Source: Bolinopsis microptera (lineage: Eukaryota; Ctenophora; Tentaculata; Lobata; Bolinopsidae). Taken from it: DNA of 64,000 nt. The stretch covers positions 13,242,983 through 13,306,982 of the forward strand of contig NC_087077.1 of NCBI RefSeq assembly GCF_026151205.1, in the 5' to 3' direction. This document shows, piece by piece, positions 47,505 to 58,887 of the stretch (positions are counted from its first letter, which is position 1; every line of letters starts with the position of its first letter). Both the position numbers and the translations under genes were made by a program. The notes under the pieces are model-generated. The model was given only the letters and a program-made list of their open reading frames with translations. It did no database searches and was not told the DNA's origin.

Positions 47505-49101
47505 AAGTTACTGGACACAACGGTCATTATATCAGTTTAGTGAATTAGTAAATTAGTTAATTAGTAAATCAGTTATTAGTCATATGGTTATTATTAAGTA
47601 CTATATTATATGATATTACAAAATTAAACTATGAATATATATTTGCACACAAAAAAACCAGAACAAACTGATCACAGACTAGCGGCAACTAATGTTAATG
47701 GATAAGCCACACATCCTAAATTCCAGGTCCATATTTACACTGCCACATTCCCCACTATCACTATTTTCCTATCAGCACAAACCGTAATTAATTGATTTCA
47801 ACAATCACAAACACTACATATCCAAACTAATGACATGGCATAGCAATATCTACGATATCCTAAATCAGTCCCTAACAAACTTAGCGCGAGTCTGAAAGGC
47901 TGTTGGAAGCACAGAGTGCTCCATATTTTGTTTTTATCAATAAACCTTTTTTTTTCATTTTCATTTTCTTTTTTCTATAAATTTATTGACTGCGTGCAAA
48001 TTTGTGTTTCAGATTTGATTTATTTATGATATATATTTATAATTATGTAATAAAGTTATTAATATTATATTCGTAAACATTGGCTGGCTTACAAACCAGT
48101 CCCCAAACAAACAAACAAATTAATAAAAAACGAACAACCAAATAAAGTTTTTTAAATAATTATATACAATCAATGAAACAAGAAATTTTCAATGAAACAA
48201 GAAATTTAATTTTAGCACATTTTTACAGAATAAAAAGATGTAAAACAATTCATAAAATATAATGCCCATTTCTGCCGTTTTCTGACAAAAGTGCTTAAGT
48301 AACACAAGGTTCATTTTGTGCAAATTGAGGTTAAAGATTTCAATTCTGTAATTGCTCTGGGCTAGCTACTGTCCAATTTAAACTGCACCCACTATGTTTC
48401 TAAGGTACTTTGTCGACTTTTGAGACTTCTGACAAGGTTTCATCATCCTAATTTCTCGGAAAGTGCCTCAAAATCTCAAATTATAGTTTGAATTTCTTAG
48501 AAAAGTGCTTAAGTACAGTCACATCGGCAAATACTACATGTTCTGATGAAAATGACCCGTTCAAACCATTGGTCATCGAAAGTAAAACGAAAAATTAGCC
48601 TTAAACTGTTGTGATGAAACATTGGTTGTAAATAGGGGACACGCTGAAATAGAAAATTTGAAATTTCGTTTTCTTAGAAAAGTGCTTAAGTACAGCCACA
48701 TCGGCAAAAGCTCCATGTTCTGATGAAAATGACCCGTTCAAACCACTGGTCATCAAAAACATGACCAAAAATTAGTCTAATACTGTTGTGACGAAACACT
48801 GGTTGTAATATTGGGACACGCTAAAATAAAAAGTTTAAAAATTACGTTTTCTGAGAAAAGTGCTTAAGTACACCAACATTATTGAGAACTTTACCTGCGA
48901 TCATTCTAACTTAAAATTTTACGACAAATTGATTGGTGATGATTTAAGAACACGAAAACACTCCCTTCTCCCCGGGGGATTAAAAAATAATGGCAACGAG
49001 CAGGAATGAAAAGTTGCAATTCCTTATAAAACGTTGTTTTGTAATCCAGAATTTCGACGCTTGTTTTGACGATTAGAAATTGGTGATAGTATGGGATTAG
49101 G

Positions 49102-49185
49102 GGTCGTTCACATATAACGTAATCAGCCTAGGGGGTTCCCAAATGATTACGGTTGATTACGAGGGGGGGGGGGGGATTACGTAAT
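49102..49185. repeat. GGGTCGTTCACA repeat family, copy 2
   Basis: GGGGTCGTTCACATATAACG, GTAATC, a G run of about 14 and GATTACGTAATT. It matches the order of blocks at 32221-32345 and lies inside the larger 48271-51559 element. Confidence 0.6.
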
Positions 49186-49721
49186 TAACATTTTATTTTT
49201 TACCCTCTTATCTAAAATAATAACAATTTGACAATTTTTTAAATTCAAATTCCACTCTGACAGTGATAAAGTTTCGAAATGAATCCGGTATCCGGCTGTT
49301 AAATGCTAATGTAAGTAGTTGGGAAGGTGATTGGCCAGATATCATAACAATGATTTCGGCTCATAATGATCAGGGTAGCATGAAACGTAGAGAAAAGTGA
49401 TTTCCAGGAAAAACACCATATGACCTAGGCCACGGATGAAAGTCCGAACAGGCTATAGGAACAGCAGCAGTGAGCAGCACCCACCTTTTCCACCGCACGA
49501 ACAAAGTCCTCATACCTGTGTAGCTGCCCCAACTGTTAGGCAGTTCCGATTTATGGCTCATGAACGTATATCTGATGTCCTGGCTCCAGATATATTTGAT
49601 TTTTATCTTGTCAAGCCCTATTTTACTTTATAGGGCTGTTGATGAGCAAACATATAGCGTCCAGCATTTGTTCTGAGCAGAACAATTGTCTAATGAAGTT
49701 AGAGTGTTATCGGGAATATTA

Positions 49722-50604
49722 CTGTAGTAGTGGAACAGCCATACTGAGGTAATAACACTCGACCTCTGCCTGATCCAGAGGATATCACCACTTTACCTTC
49801 ACACAGACATCGAACGCTGTAAGAAGATGACGAGCAGACTTCATTATTGATGATCCCGCTTGTCGGAGAAGATAAAGGCCTTGCTCAGCAATGGGTAGGG
49901 TTTGCAGTTTAGATCAGGCTTCCCAGCCTAAAATTCCCTAAAATTCAAGGTTTTCAAGGTGGTTTTCTTGGTTTTCAAGCCCTTTTCAAGGTTTTCAAGG
50001 TTTTAAAGACGAATATATGTATGTTTGCAGTACGAAAATTTGTTAATTTTCTCTTTTTTTCTCAAAACTAATAAAAGACAGGTGAACTTTTTTTGCAATA
50101 ACAATATAACAGGGACTGGGGGGGGGGGGGGCCAAGGCTGTGATTTTAAGCAAGAAAACTGTCGGAGGCGAAATTTTTGTAAATTTTGAGTTGAAATTCA
50201 AGGTTTTCAAGCGTTTTTGTGAAAATCCAAGGTTTTCAAGGTTTTTGATTTAAAATTTCAGGTTTTCAAGGTTTTCAAGGTTCGCTGGGAGGCCTGGTTT
50301 AGATAGCCATGTGGCACGCTGCAACTCAATTATTCGAGATTCTTCTCGAATAATTTTCAAGACTTGATGTCAATTTATTATCGGAGAAAAAGTCGATTTA
50401 TAAAGGAGCAACCTTACATTCTACCTACTACTCATTTCTCAAGATGTCCCCTACAAAATGTTGCTCTACCATTTTGACTTATGTCCCTTAAGTGCTTTTA
50501 ACTACCGTTCACCGAACCTTGACTGCGGCTTTGTTAACAAGGTTTGGCCGGTAGAGGGTCCGCAGTAGTCCAATTACCTCAGTATAGCTGTTCCACTACT
50601 ACAG
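49722..50604. mobile_element. Nested inverted-repeat element of about 0.9 kb
   Basis: CTGTAGTAGTGGAACAGCCA and on to GAGGTAAT (49722-49753) is inverted at 50573-50604 with one mismatch over 32 bp. The interior at 49940-50290 is full of the simple motif TTCAAGGTTTTCAAGG and its variants, with a G run of 12 at 50119. No coding sequence. Confidence 0.65.
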
Positions 50605-52093
50605 AACAATTGTCTGCCTAAAAATAATTTCCCGGCTTTCGCCAATTCTCCCTTCAGCAAAATTCCTAAAAGCTTTGACCTATGTCGAAGACACGTTTTC
50701 ATCTTTCCTCCCAGTAATAGTTTCGTGAATTATCTCCCATAATATATAGATTTAATGTGTTGGAAATCTGGATATGCAATAATACACAATAATTGAAAGT
50801 TAATGAATAGTGGACAATTCGCTAACAATCATATTATTATAATATACAACACACATTGCTTTTTGTAGAGGCTTTTATTATTTTTAGATTCGGAGACCTA
50901 AGCCAATCGATGATTTGCCTTATCTTAGGCCAGGGAAGCTTAAAAATCTACAGTCTCAACTGATTACAGAATGAACATTTTAAAGCAAATTTTGAAGTTA
51001 ATTTTGGAACATTCTGCATTGACAAATCGGCAATTTTGACGGGGAAGCTAGCGTTTCTGAAATTTTAAACCATCACCAATCGATCCGCCGTGGAAATTTA
51101 GATTTGTTAGTACCGATTATATAGTTTCAGTTGGCAGAATCAACATTTAATTAAACATATAATGGCACTTAAGCACTTTTGTGAGAAAACGAGCCCGTTT
51201 TCACAAAAGTGCTTAAGTGACATAAATTGTTTTCTCCCAGGCCAAAAGACCCACGATCACCAAATTACCGTCACTAGGCCAGTTTTGGGCGTAAAAAACA
51301 ATGCCACCGTTTTCAGTTCCCGAAATGGCACCGTTTTTGAGATAAACGGCACCCGTTTTCCAAAATGTTACTTAAGCACTTTTCTCAGAAAAATGACCAT
51401 ATTTTGCATTTTAGGGGGTTCCAAAAAGGGGGTTTCGGGAAGTCGGCGAATCTATCCAATGGTCCTCAGGGATAGTTCTTGACCCAAAAACAAAAGTTAG
51501 ACCAAAAAACCCGAAATTTCCAAAATGTTACTTAAGCACTTTTGTCAGAAAACGGCAGATTTGGTGTATGACTTTTTGTCCTGACTGCTAGTTTGGTTTA
51601 TGAAGGACAGGTAACTAACGGGGCAAGGAATGCGCGTGCCTGGAAGCTTTTGCACACACCGAAACGCTAGTTCAGTTAAGTTTTTAGAGACAAGGCTCAG
51701 ATTAGGACTAGAAGAAAAATTGTTAGCAGACATTAGAGGTTCTGTTTATAATTGTTACTATAGGTTGCAGTCTTGTTGTGACAAAAAGTCTACACTAAAA
51801 CATGATTTAGTTTATATTTAGGATATAAAATGCAGCTTCAAGGTGGATATTGGAGAGCTGGTGAAAGATTATGGCCTTTGTATCAATTGTTATAATAAGC
51901 TATAAATATCTTAAACTATACAGTGCTAATTAAAAATTTCTTTAACCTTCATTCTCAAATTAGATTTTTAAAATTCAAAAATAAATATACAATGATTTTA
52001 TTAAAACTTTCTCACACATACTTTACTCACAGGACAAGACTTGGAAAACAGTGGCCTAGCGTAATTTTAATTGAGATGTGTGTGACCAGCCAG

Positions 52094-53349
52094 TTATGTT
52101 TGGACAATAACATTTGTGCAGTCAAAATCTTTGACGGTCCAATCAAGCAGGGCGTGATTATGTTGATTAGCTAATAGCGCACGTTTTAACTTACCTCGCA
52201 AGCACATTACACTAGTAGTAAAGTCAGTCATTCTGAACTTTGGGGTTAAAATGTTAAAAATTTTGGTTGATCTAGTGTTGTGATTGTCAGGTGGGTCTGC
52301 CTGACAGATTAGAAGACAGGGTTTCCTTGAGGAACATGTGTAACCCTCATGTAGGGATATTGGAGCACGGAATTTCATTATCTTGTAGAGCTCGAGGTAA
52401 CTGTGGTATGTATAGAGATTTTGTATAGATAGAATATTATTATGCTTAAATATCGGTTTGGTGTGCTCTTTTATGAAAAATTTTTGGTCAAGTTTCTGGT
52501 GTCCTATGGGCCTAGTACGTGCACAAGTCTTGAACTTATCAAGGTACGCCAGCCTGTCACCAAATAGTACTCTGAGACAGTACTTCTGAGCAGTAAATAA
52601 TGAGCTTATACGTTGTTTCGCTGCCCCACCCCATACAGATATACAGTAGGAAAGATGTGATTCGAACAGGGTATAATATAATTGTTGGTGTAGAAATTCT
52701 GGAAGGGAGCAGCGAAGTCTACATAAAGTGGATGTGGAATGATTTAGAGTTCGCTTAAGTGCTTTGATGTGATCTTCCCATGATAGGTTCTCGTCAATTA
52801 TAACACCCAGAAATTTTGCGGATGAAACCTTTTTGATTGGAAAGTTGTCTATAGTTAATGCAACTTCAGGGTGTGATAAAGTCTCTGACTTAGAACCTGC
52901 CATGGTGGGTTTGAAGTGTATGTAGCAGCACTTGGACATGTTTATATGTAACTTATTCGCTCTCATATAAGACTTCAATGATGACAAAAGCTCATTTCCT
53001 CGTTCATATGCCTCACGTTTTGTTTTGCCGACAACAAATATATTGGTATCATCAGCAAAGGTAACAAATGATCCTAGTTTAGAACTGTTTGTGATGTCGT
53101 TCATATAAAGAAGAAATAGGAGAGGTCCAAGAACTGAACCCGGTGGGACACCAAATTGGATAGATAGGGTATCTGATTTTTCTCCTACAACTTCGGTGTA
53201 TTGTTGCCTGTTTGTCAAGTAGCTTTTAATGAGGTTATTTGCAACTCCTCTCACTCCACATCCCTCTAATTTTATAAGAAGTGTTGAATGGTCGATAGTG
53301 TCAAAAGCTTTGCTTAGGTCAATGAATATTCCTAAAACATGATTCTTAA
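52094..53349 (-). mobile_element. Non-LTR reverse transcriptase fragment (Jockey/CR1-like), 5' truncated
   Basis: The minus-strand frame is open from a TGA near 53352 down to 52094. It carries NHVLGIFIDLSKAFDTIDHS (first catalytic aspartate), FGVPPGSVLGPLLFLLYMND, FVTFADDTNIFVV (FADD), KLHINMSKCCYIHFKP and KFLGVIIDENLSWEDHI, then the thumb/tail region. It has no endonuclease and stops abruptly upstream of the FIDLSKAFD motif, the usual 5' truncation. It is clearly a different family from the two CR1 copies. Confidence 0.9.
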
Positions 53350-53410
53350 ATCACCAAAAAATATTTCCTCCAGTTTACTTTTAGCTTGATTGACGATGTC
53401 AATCCGTCGA

Positions 53411-53441
53411 GATCGTTGCTCTGCGAAGCAGAGCAACGATC
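53411..53441. other. Perfect 14-bp stem hairpin with GAA loop
   Basis: GATCGTTGCTCTGC, loop GAA, GCAGAGCAACGATC. The stem extends outward with CGTC/GACG after a short bulge. It lies directly upstream of repeat family A copy 2 and may be a structural end of that element. Confidence 0.8.
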
Positions 53442-53462
53442 GACGACAGATGCAAAGCAAGA

Positions 53463-53553
53463 TTAACGGGTGATACTCGTAAAATATCTGTTCAATATAT
53501 ACAGGGCCGTCGACGAGTCCAACTCGGCGCGCGTCCTAGTAAGTTGTAAACCT
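53463..53553 (+). repeat. Dispersed repeat family A, copy 2
   Basis: AACGGGTGATACTCGTAAAA, then GGGCCGTCGACGAGTCCAAC and CGGCGCGCGTCCTAGTAAGT, ending in the hairpin-forming TTGTAAACCTACAA. It has the same blocks as 2817-2907 and 55785-55870. Confidence 0.8.
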
Positions 53554-53888
53554 ACAAGAAGCAAGAAATGCTAGATTGCTAGATTGCGCGGCGCGTCGAA
53601 GCGGCGAAGTCCTCCAACTTTTAGCTTACTAATTCGTGGTTTAAGCTCTTATTTTATTTATGATTAAAGGAATGTAAAATAAAACTTTTCTTTTCATTGA
53701 ATCATAGTTTGATTGTAAAATAAAGGGTAAAATTTTAAATTTGTTTCACTAAAAATTTGTTTCACTTATTTCAATGTGCGACGCTCAAGTTAAGAAAACC
53801 AAACAAAATTATTTTACACTAGATATTTATATATTTGAAATTTTTCTAAAAATCGATGCACATGTTTAATGTACATATTGTACTTTAA

Positions 53889-53925
53889 CAGGTGATACTC
53901 GTAAAATTGCTCTAACCAGAGCCCT
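53889..53925 (+). repeat. Dispersed repeat family A, copy 3 (partial)
   Basis: Only the 5' block AACAGGTGATACTCGTAAAA is retained before divergent GC-rich sequence. Confidence 0.55.
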
Positions 53926-54039
53926 CTCGCTTGCAGTAGCGCGCGACCGCCGGAGGCGGCAAAGATCCTATCATATCCTACTTGTGAAACAAGCGCGTCA
54001 CGCAGTACGCGTAGGCACATGGCTATGTTGTATGTGAAC

Positions 54040-54107
54040 TCGTAAAATATCTGTTCCATATATTGGACCAACCCGGCGCGCGTCCTGGTAGGTTGTAAAC
54101 CTACAAA
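54040..54107 (+). repeat. Dispersed repeat family A, copy 4 (partial)
   Basis: ACTCGTAAAATATCTGTTCC, then TTGGACC, with the GTCGAC hairpin missing, then CGGCGCGCGTCCTGGTAGGT and TGTAAACCTACAA. It ends directly at the ATG of the 242-codon frame that follows. Confidence 0.65.
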
Positions 54108-54836
54108 ATGTACTTACCTGGGGACTTCAGGCTATCATGTTGCAAACTTGCAATAGATTTCTATACTCGCCTTGAAAGCACTGAAAATGAACTTCTCTCC
54201 GCTGCATTTCACGAGCAGATTATGCTGGGCCTTCCTTGGTACACCAACATCTCTAATCTTCTCACCAAATATAACTTCCCCCACTCATCCTCTTCAAAAT
54301 CCAAGCTCTCTACCCAAATCAGTCACAACATGAGGGAAGAATTTGTGGATACCTGGAAATCTGCCAAGGCATCCTCACCTAAATTAGAATTCTACAATCA
54401 AATTAAACATGATTTTGAACCAGAAACATACTTAGGAGTGGTTAAGATCCCCGATGCTCGGAAAAGCTTAACAAGGTTTCGTATTAGTTGCCACAATCTT
54501 TACATTGAGAGGGGCCGTTACGAAACCCCCCTAGTACCAAGAGAACATCGATGGTGCACTTTTTGCTTTTTCAGCAAGGGGCTTAAGCCTATTGAGGACG
54601 AAATTCATGTTCTAACTGACTGTTTACTCTACTCCTCAGTTAGAGAAAAATTTAACTTCCATCCCAAAAATATTACTGACCTAGCCGGTTTGCTATCCGA
54701 TAAAACACTAGACCCTACAAAATTTACTGCCACAGCAAGAGCAATCCATTCAATTCTCTCTGTGAACGAAAATTTTACAGCCTACTATAAGAGCCCAGAT
54801 TTCCACTCAAATACTGGCCAATGCATAATGCTATAG
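54108..54836 (+). mobile_element. LINE polyprotein C-terminus (CCHC-type motif), 242 codons
   Basis: The frame ends with TRFRISCHNLYIERGRY, then WCTFCFFSKGLKPIEDEIHV and LTDCLLYSSVREKF: C-X2-C ... H-X4-C followed by LYSxxR, the typical terminal motif of many animal LINE proteins. No reverse transcriptase precedes it, so the insertion is 5' truncated. After the stop come AATAAAAT at 54946 and about four copies of the octamer TATCCTTG (54967-54999), a repeated 3' tail as found in CR1-like LINEs. Confidence 0.7.
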
Positions 54837-55343
54837 GACCTCAAAAATAGTATTATAAAACATTTCTATTTTATCCCTACACATCTGTAAATAACTAGAA
54901 TTGTGTAACCTTAAATTATTTCAGAATTATAACTATTGTGAATTCAATAAAATAATTATCACTTTTGTATCCTTGTATCCTTGTATCCTTGTATCCTTGT
55001 TCAATAGAGATTCGGCGGATATGATTGACAGGCTGAGCGCGGCCCATTAAATGATGTACATAATCGATGCAGGGTTAAAATGCTCCCTTGGCGTGATCTG
55101 ATATCGGCAAACAAATGTATCAATTATGAATTATATAATATAATATTACCATGTACGAAAGTTAATTTACCTAACCAAGTTTTACCGCCGGCCGACGCGA
55201 TAGCAGCGCCGCTTTCTTTTCAAAATAGCTAAGCTATCCGCTTTAACAAAAAGTGCGATCAGCGCTGCTGGTCAAGTTTCATTGTTAATAGAAAAATAAC
55301 GGCTTATTATTTGCAGGAGGACTTCGCCGCTTCGACGCGCCGC

Positions 55344-56540
55344 CCAAGCTATCATTCTTAGTACTAAGCATCACACAAGCAATATACTTTTTAATGAAAA
55401 ATTTTGTTTTATTTTATAAAGCCCTTGCGTTTTGACGTTGCATAGTTAGGCAAAATTTAAAATTCAATAATATTTAGTTCACAGAATTATAATTTACGCT
55501 TTTTGGTAATTTCAAGTGGCTAAACTGTTTTTAAAATTCAAGATATGCATGGCATTAAGAAAGAATTATGACGTTTAGTGATCACTGTCAAGCATTTTCA
55601 AATTGTCGTTGTATCGTATTTGAGCGCGCCGCGCACTTTTTCATCATGAATCGCTATTCTCGAATCGAGCGCTACATTTCGATTTCTCTTCACCATCCAC
55701 ACTCTGTATCACCAAAATTGGTCCACCAAAAGTAAAACCGGTATATTTTGTCTTACAGTAGTTCGTTGTCATACTTTCTGTTAACGGGTGATACTCTTAA
55801 AATATCTGTTCCATATATTGGACCGTCGACGAGTCCAACTCGGCGCGCGTCCTGGTAGGTTGTAAACCTACAAACTTTCTGGTGATCCTTTAGTTTAGAA
55901 TCTTGCTCACTCAGTATTTATATATACCAATTTCACTATAATCATCAAGTTCTTAAGTCCTCACAAATCACTATCTATCCTTACTATCGCCATCCTCATC
56001 TTTAGTTTAGTTAATAATAATAATAAAAATTCTATACTGTTACATAATTTAAAAATTATGGCCCCTTATTGTGGGCAGAGTATGTGTCTTTATTTAAGTG
56101 TCCTGATTTAAAAATCATCTGAGTGACTGCATTGAAATAATTTAATGAGAGTACCATAAAAACGTTAAAACAAAAGGAGTAACAACTAGAACATACTTAT
56201 ATTAATATCAACATTAGAACAAAATACAGTCACCTAATTCTCTTCTCCTACGGTTGAGTATAGAGGAACCATCTTTGGCGTGTATTAGGGACTTAGACCA
56301 TTACAAATACCCTGCTGTAAGTTTGCAAGGTATGTGGACTATGTGGGTCGAGAGTACTCGACTTGGAAGTGGGTGTTGAGAATTCTCAACTAAACTAGAA
56401 GATAATGATGTCCAGAAGATGAGGCAGTAGATGTAGTAGTAAAGGAGTAGTAGAGGCTGAAGGGGGAGTGATGTCATAAGGAGATGTAGGACATGAAGGG
56501 GGATGGAGGTGAAGGAGTACTATAAGTATAAGTATCAATT
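55344..56540. repeat. AT-rich region with dispersed repeat family A, copy 5 (55785-55872)
   Basis: The copy at 55785 reads AACGGGTGATACTCTTAAAA, TTGGACCGTCGACGAGTCCA, CGGCGCGCGTCCTGGTAGGT and TGTAAACCTACAA. The rest of the interval shows no gene; GGAG- and TAGTAG-rich simple sequence lies at 56390-56530. Confidence 0.7.
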
Positions 56541-56855
56541 CTATGATAGTTCACCGATGGCGATCTGTGCTAAAGATCGGAAGGCAGTGATGCTGCCATC
56601 ACTACCATCTCTTAAGATAGACCAGCATGGTTGGTCATTAGTGGAGTGCTCTTGAATGGTTTCTCTGTAGGAACAGCGGTACAGTGGACAAGAGAAGATT
56701 CGATGGTAATTGTTGTCCAACATCTGAAAATTCGGACACTGAGGGTCGCAGTTGTTGGCAACCCTTGCCTTGAATGCTGTGAAGGTGATGTCATGGCCAT
56801 GCAAGAGAGACATTACTTTAGTGTCTGTGCTCCTGCTTGAATAGCGAGGAAACAA
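56541..56855 (-). pseudogene. LINE protein C-terminal fragment
   Basis: A 104-codon minus-strand frame contains CDPQCPNFQMLDNNYHRIFS followed by CPLYRCSYRE, a C-X3-C ... H-X4-C-PLY pattern like the end of LINE reverse transcriptases. There is no upstream reverse transcriptase. The identification is tentative. Confidence 0.5.
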
Positions 56856-57146
56856 CTTTTTGCTCCTCTCATCGATGTTATCCAGTATCTCACCCGGATT
56901 TATTCTAGGGTTCAGTAGGAGATGTTTATTCCAGGTGAAGTCCTAGTTTAGTTAATACCTCTGAACACCCCAACACAATCAGATAGCATCTAAATCGTCA
57001 AAACACATATTTTGCCGACAGTCAGTGGCTGTTATTGTTATAATCATGTATCTGTATAGATTTATACTTATCATTATTCCAATGTTATTTTTTGTACTTT
57101 TGTTAATTTTCCTGGCTCTCAGTGACAGCGATTAACGTGGTCAGTG

Positions 57147-57423
57147 CAGTGGCGTAACGTTGCCTGTTGGCGCCCCCCGCCGAAAAGGCGCCCCCTCCCC
57201 TTTTGGTGCCCCTCCCTAAAATTGAACAAATTAGGTGATTTTAGAGGATACGCCGGTAAAATCTCTAAAAAAGTGTGCATCTAGAGCAAAACATGCAGTT
57301 TTGCTAATACTTTAGTTAAGTTTTCGAAATTGTCCCACATTCAAACGACGATTTGGCGCCCCCCAAGACGGTGCCCCCCTGCACAGCGGGGTCAGCGCAG
57401 CGGGGCCCTTCGTTACGCCACTG
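57147..57423. mobile_element. hAT-type MITE with 8-bp target duplication
   Basis: CAGTGGCGTAACG starts the element and CGTTACGCCACTG ends it, a 13-bp perfect inverted repeat. The 8-bp direct repeat GGTCAGTG stands on both sides (57139-57146 and 57424-57431), as expected for hAT insertion. The 277-bp interior is rich in GGCGCCCCC blocks and has no coding capacity. The clean duplication indicates a fairly recent insertion 130 bp upstream of STK19. Confidence 0.93.
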
Positions 57424-57554
57424 GGTCAGTGTATCTTCTATATTCATCAATATTTTGGCCCAAACTGCAACTTTCTGGTATTTTGTGGCAAAGATAAAAT
57501 ATAATAAATGAACCGATCATCAGAAAACTACTTATATTAGAGTATATAACTAAC

Positions 57555-58505
57555 ATGTCCAAACGCAAGCCACTAACATTGGCTGCCCTGAGAGGGACAC
57601 CTAAGTTACCAAAAGTGAGTTACTAGTAACTTCATATTATGTACAAACAATTTGTTTCACTATTTCTGAGGATAGTTGCATCCCATAGAAATTTATGTGT
57701 CCTACTGGCACTGCAACTTCTTATTTGTACATTATAAACTATAACCTTTCTGAGAAGTTATTAATAAATGGTAAATCAATTTCAGATAGATCATCACATT
57801 GATTCCAAGGAGGATAACGATGAAGATTTCGATGATTTTGACACTGCCATTCTTGAGTTATCAGAAATTGAGGAAAACGTTAAATTCATCTTGACGTCTT
57901 TGCGTTTGAACTCTGGAATTGCTCCCATTGTAACCAAGGCAATGCTGTACAGTCAGCTGGGTTGCAAAACTCAAGTAGATAAAGATCTTACTGGGCTCAG
58001 AAAAAGCAACAAGATAATGCGATTTCCATTTCGATCATCATCTGTAGACTATGTAATGCTTTTCAGTGATTATATAACAGTCCTCAAACAACATTTATTG
58101 ACTCATAACATTGCATCTACCAAAGTTATAGAGGCTCTTAAGAAACATTGTGATGTCATTTACTTTTCTAAAGTGGATTTAAAAGGTAAATTCTGTTTAT
58201 CAGACGATGCAATAAAGAGTTTGACTCAGGATAAACTTTTGTTGCTAAATTCCAATTCCACTTATGAATTTTCAGTCCCATGTGCAGGCAACTATATTGA
58301 GCGTTTGAGTCAAGGAAGATTAAGAATTGTAAAGGTTTTACAAAATCGACCATCTAACGAAATTCTAGAGCAAGAATTGATTGATATGAAGCTTAAGCAA
58401 TGTTCACTAGGAATTAAATTCTTACTGTATGACATGATTGGCAATGGTCAGGTAAAATCTGTAAAATGTGGTATGGGAAATCTTATAAGACTGGGTAAAA
58501 AATGA
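57555..58505 (+). CDS. STK19: STK19 homologue (winged-helix DNA-binding protein), two exons
   Basis: Exon 1 (57555-57614) encodes MSKRKPLTLAALRGTPKLPK, a basic leader like the nuclear signal of STK19; the 171-bp intron has GTGAGT/TTTCAG borders; exon 2 (57786-58505) joins in phase, giving 259 residues against about 250 in human STK19. Exon 2 opens with an acidic stretch, then three winged-helix-like units, ending with LLLLNSNSTYEFSVPCAGNY, IERLSQGRLRIVKVLQ and GIKFLLYDMIGNGQVKSVKC, which match the conserved STK19 C-terminus (xVPGAGxFxKxxxKGR..VL and YHxxDLIG). Despite its name, STK19 lacks a kinase fold; it is known as a DNA-binding factor of transcription-coupled repair. The in-frame ATG at 57768 lies inside the intron and should not be used. 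Confidence 0.9.
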
Positions 58506-58887
58506 AGGTTTCACTGAAAATTGTACATACCTTTTTTTGCTAACGTTTTCAAATGGTGCTATAATTTGTGCATTCATTTGTTTACTCAAGCTACTTTGCA
58601 GAGTTGTCTTAGAACCATTATTCTTGGTTTGTTGTTGATCAGGGTGAAAATACATTTTTTGGGTTGTGTACTTTTATTCAAATTGCATGGGTAAATGGGT
58701 CTTTACTTGAATTATATTGTATAAATTTATTGATGTATTAGATTGTGCTGTACAGTGTACAATACATATTTGTATTTAATCGTTGTTGCTAGCTTTTATT
58801 CTTATATATTAGTAAATCGATCATAATATTCATTTGGCTATTTCGAATATTGATTTAAGAGGTCAAACTTTTAACAAAACTTCTCAG
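58506..58887. other. STK19 3' region and upstream region of the next gene
   Basis: A short AT-rich spacer of 380 bp. Both flanking genes are on the plus strand; no clear promoter motif is seen. Confidence 0.5.

Larger units (their letters stand above)
48271..51559. mobile_element. 3.3-kb element with 34-bp perfect terminal inverted repeats and clustered AGTGCTTAAGT motifs
   Basis: TCTGCCGTTTTCTGACAAAA and the next 14 bases (48271-48304) are exactly inverted at 51526-51559. The inner motif AGTGCTTAAGT occurs eight times, only near the ends: four times on the left (about 48290, 48504, 48681, 48859) and four times on the right (about 51167 inverted, 51208, 51369 inverted, 51529 inverted). On the left the copies are spaced by a repeat unit of about 177 bp that also holds CACATCGGCAAA and GAAAATGACCCGTTCAAACC. 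This looks like clustered transposase-binding sites. No transposase frame is found, so the element is non-autonomous, and it hosts other insertions. Confidence 0.75.
53588..55343. repeat. 28-bp perfect inverted repeats flanking a 1.7-kb segment
   Basis: GCGGCGCGTCGAAGCGGCGA and AGTCCTCC (53588-53615) are exactly inverted at 55316-55343. Between them lie partial copies of repeat family A, the LINE-tail frame at 54108-54836 and its octanucleotide tail. It may be a composite mobile unit; no target duplication was found. Confidence 0.6.

Noticed and set aside
57768-57785. ATG at 57768 as the STK19 start
   Set aside because: It lies within the intron just before the 3' splice site; the upstream exon 57555-57614 joins in phase and supplies a basic N-terminus as in the family.
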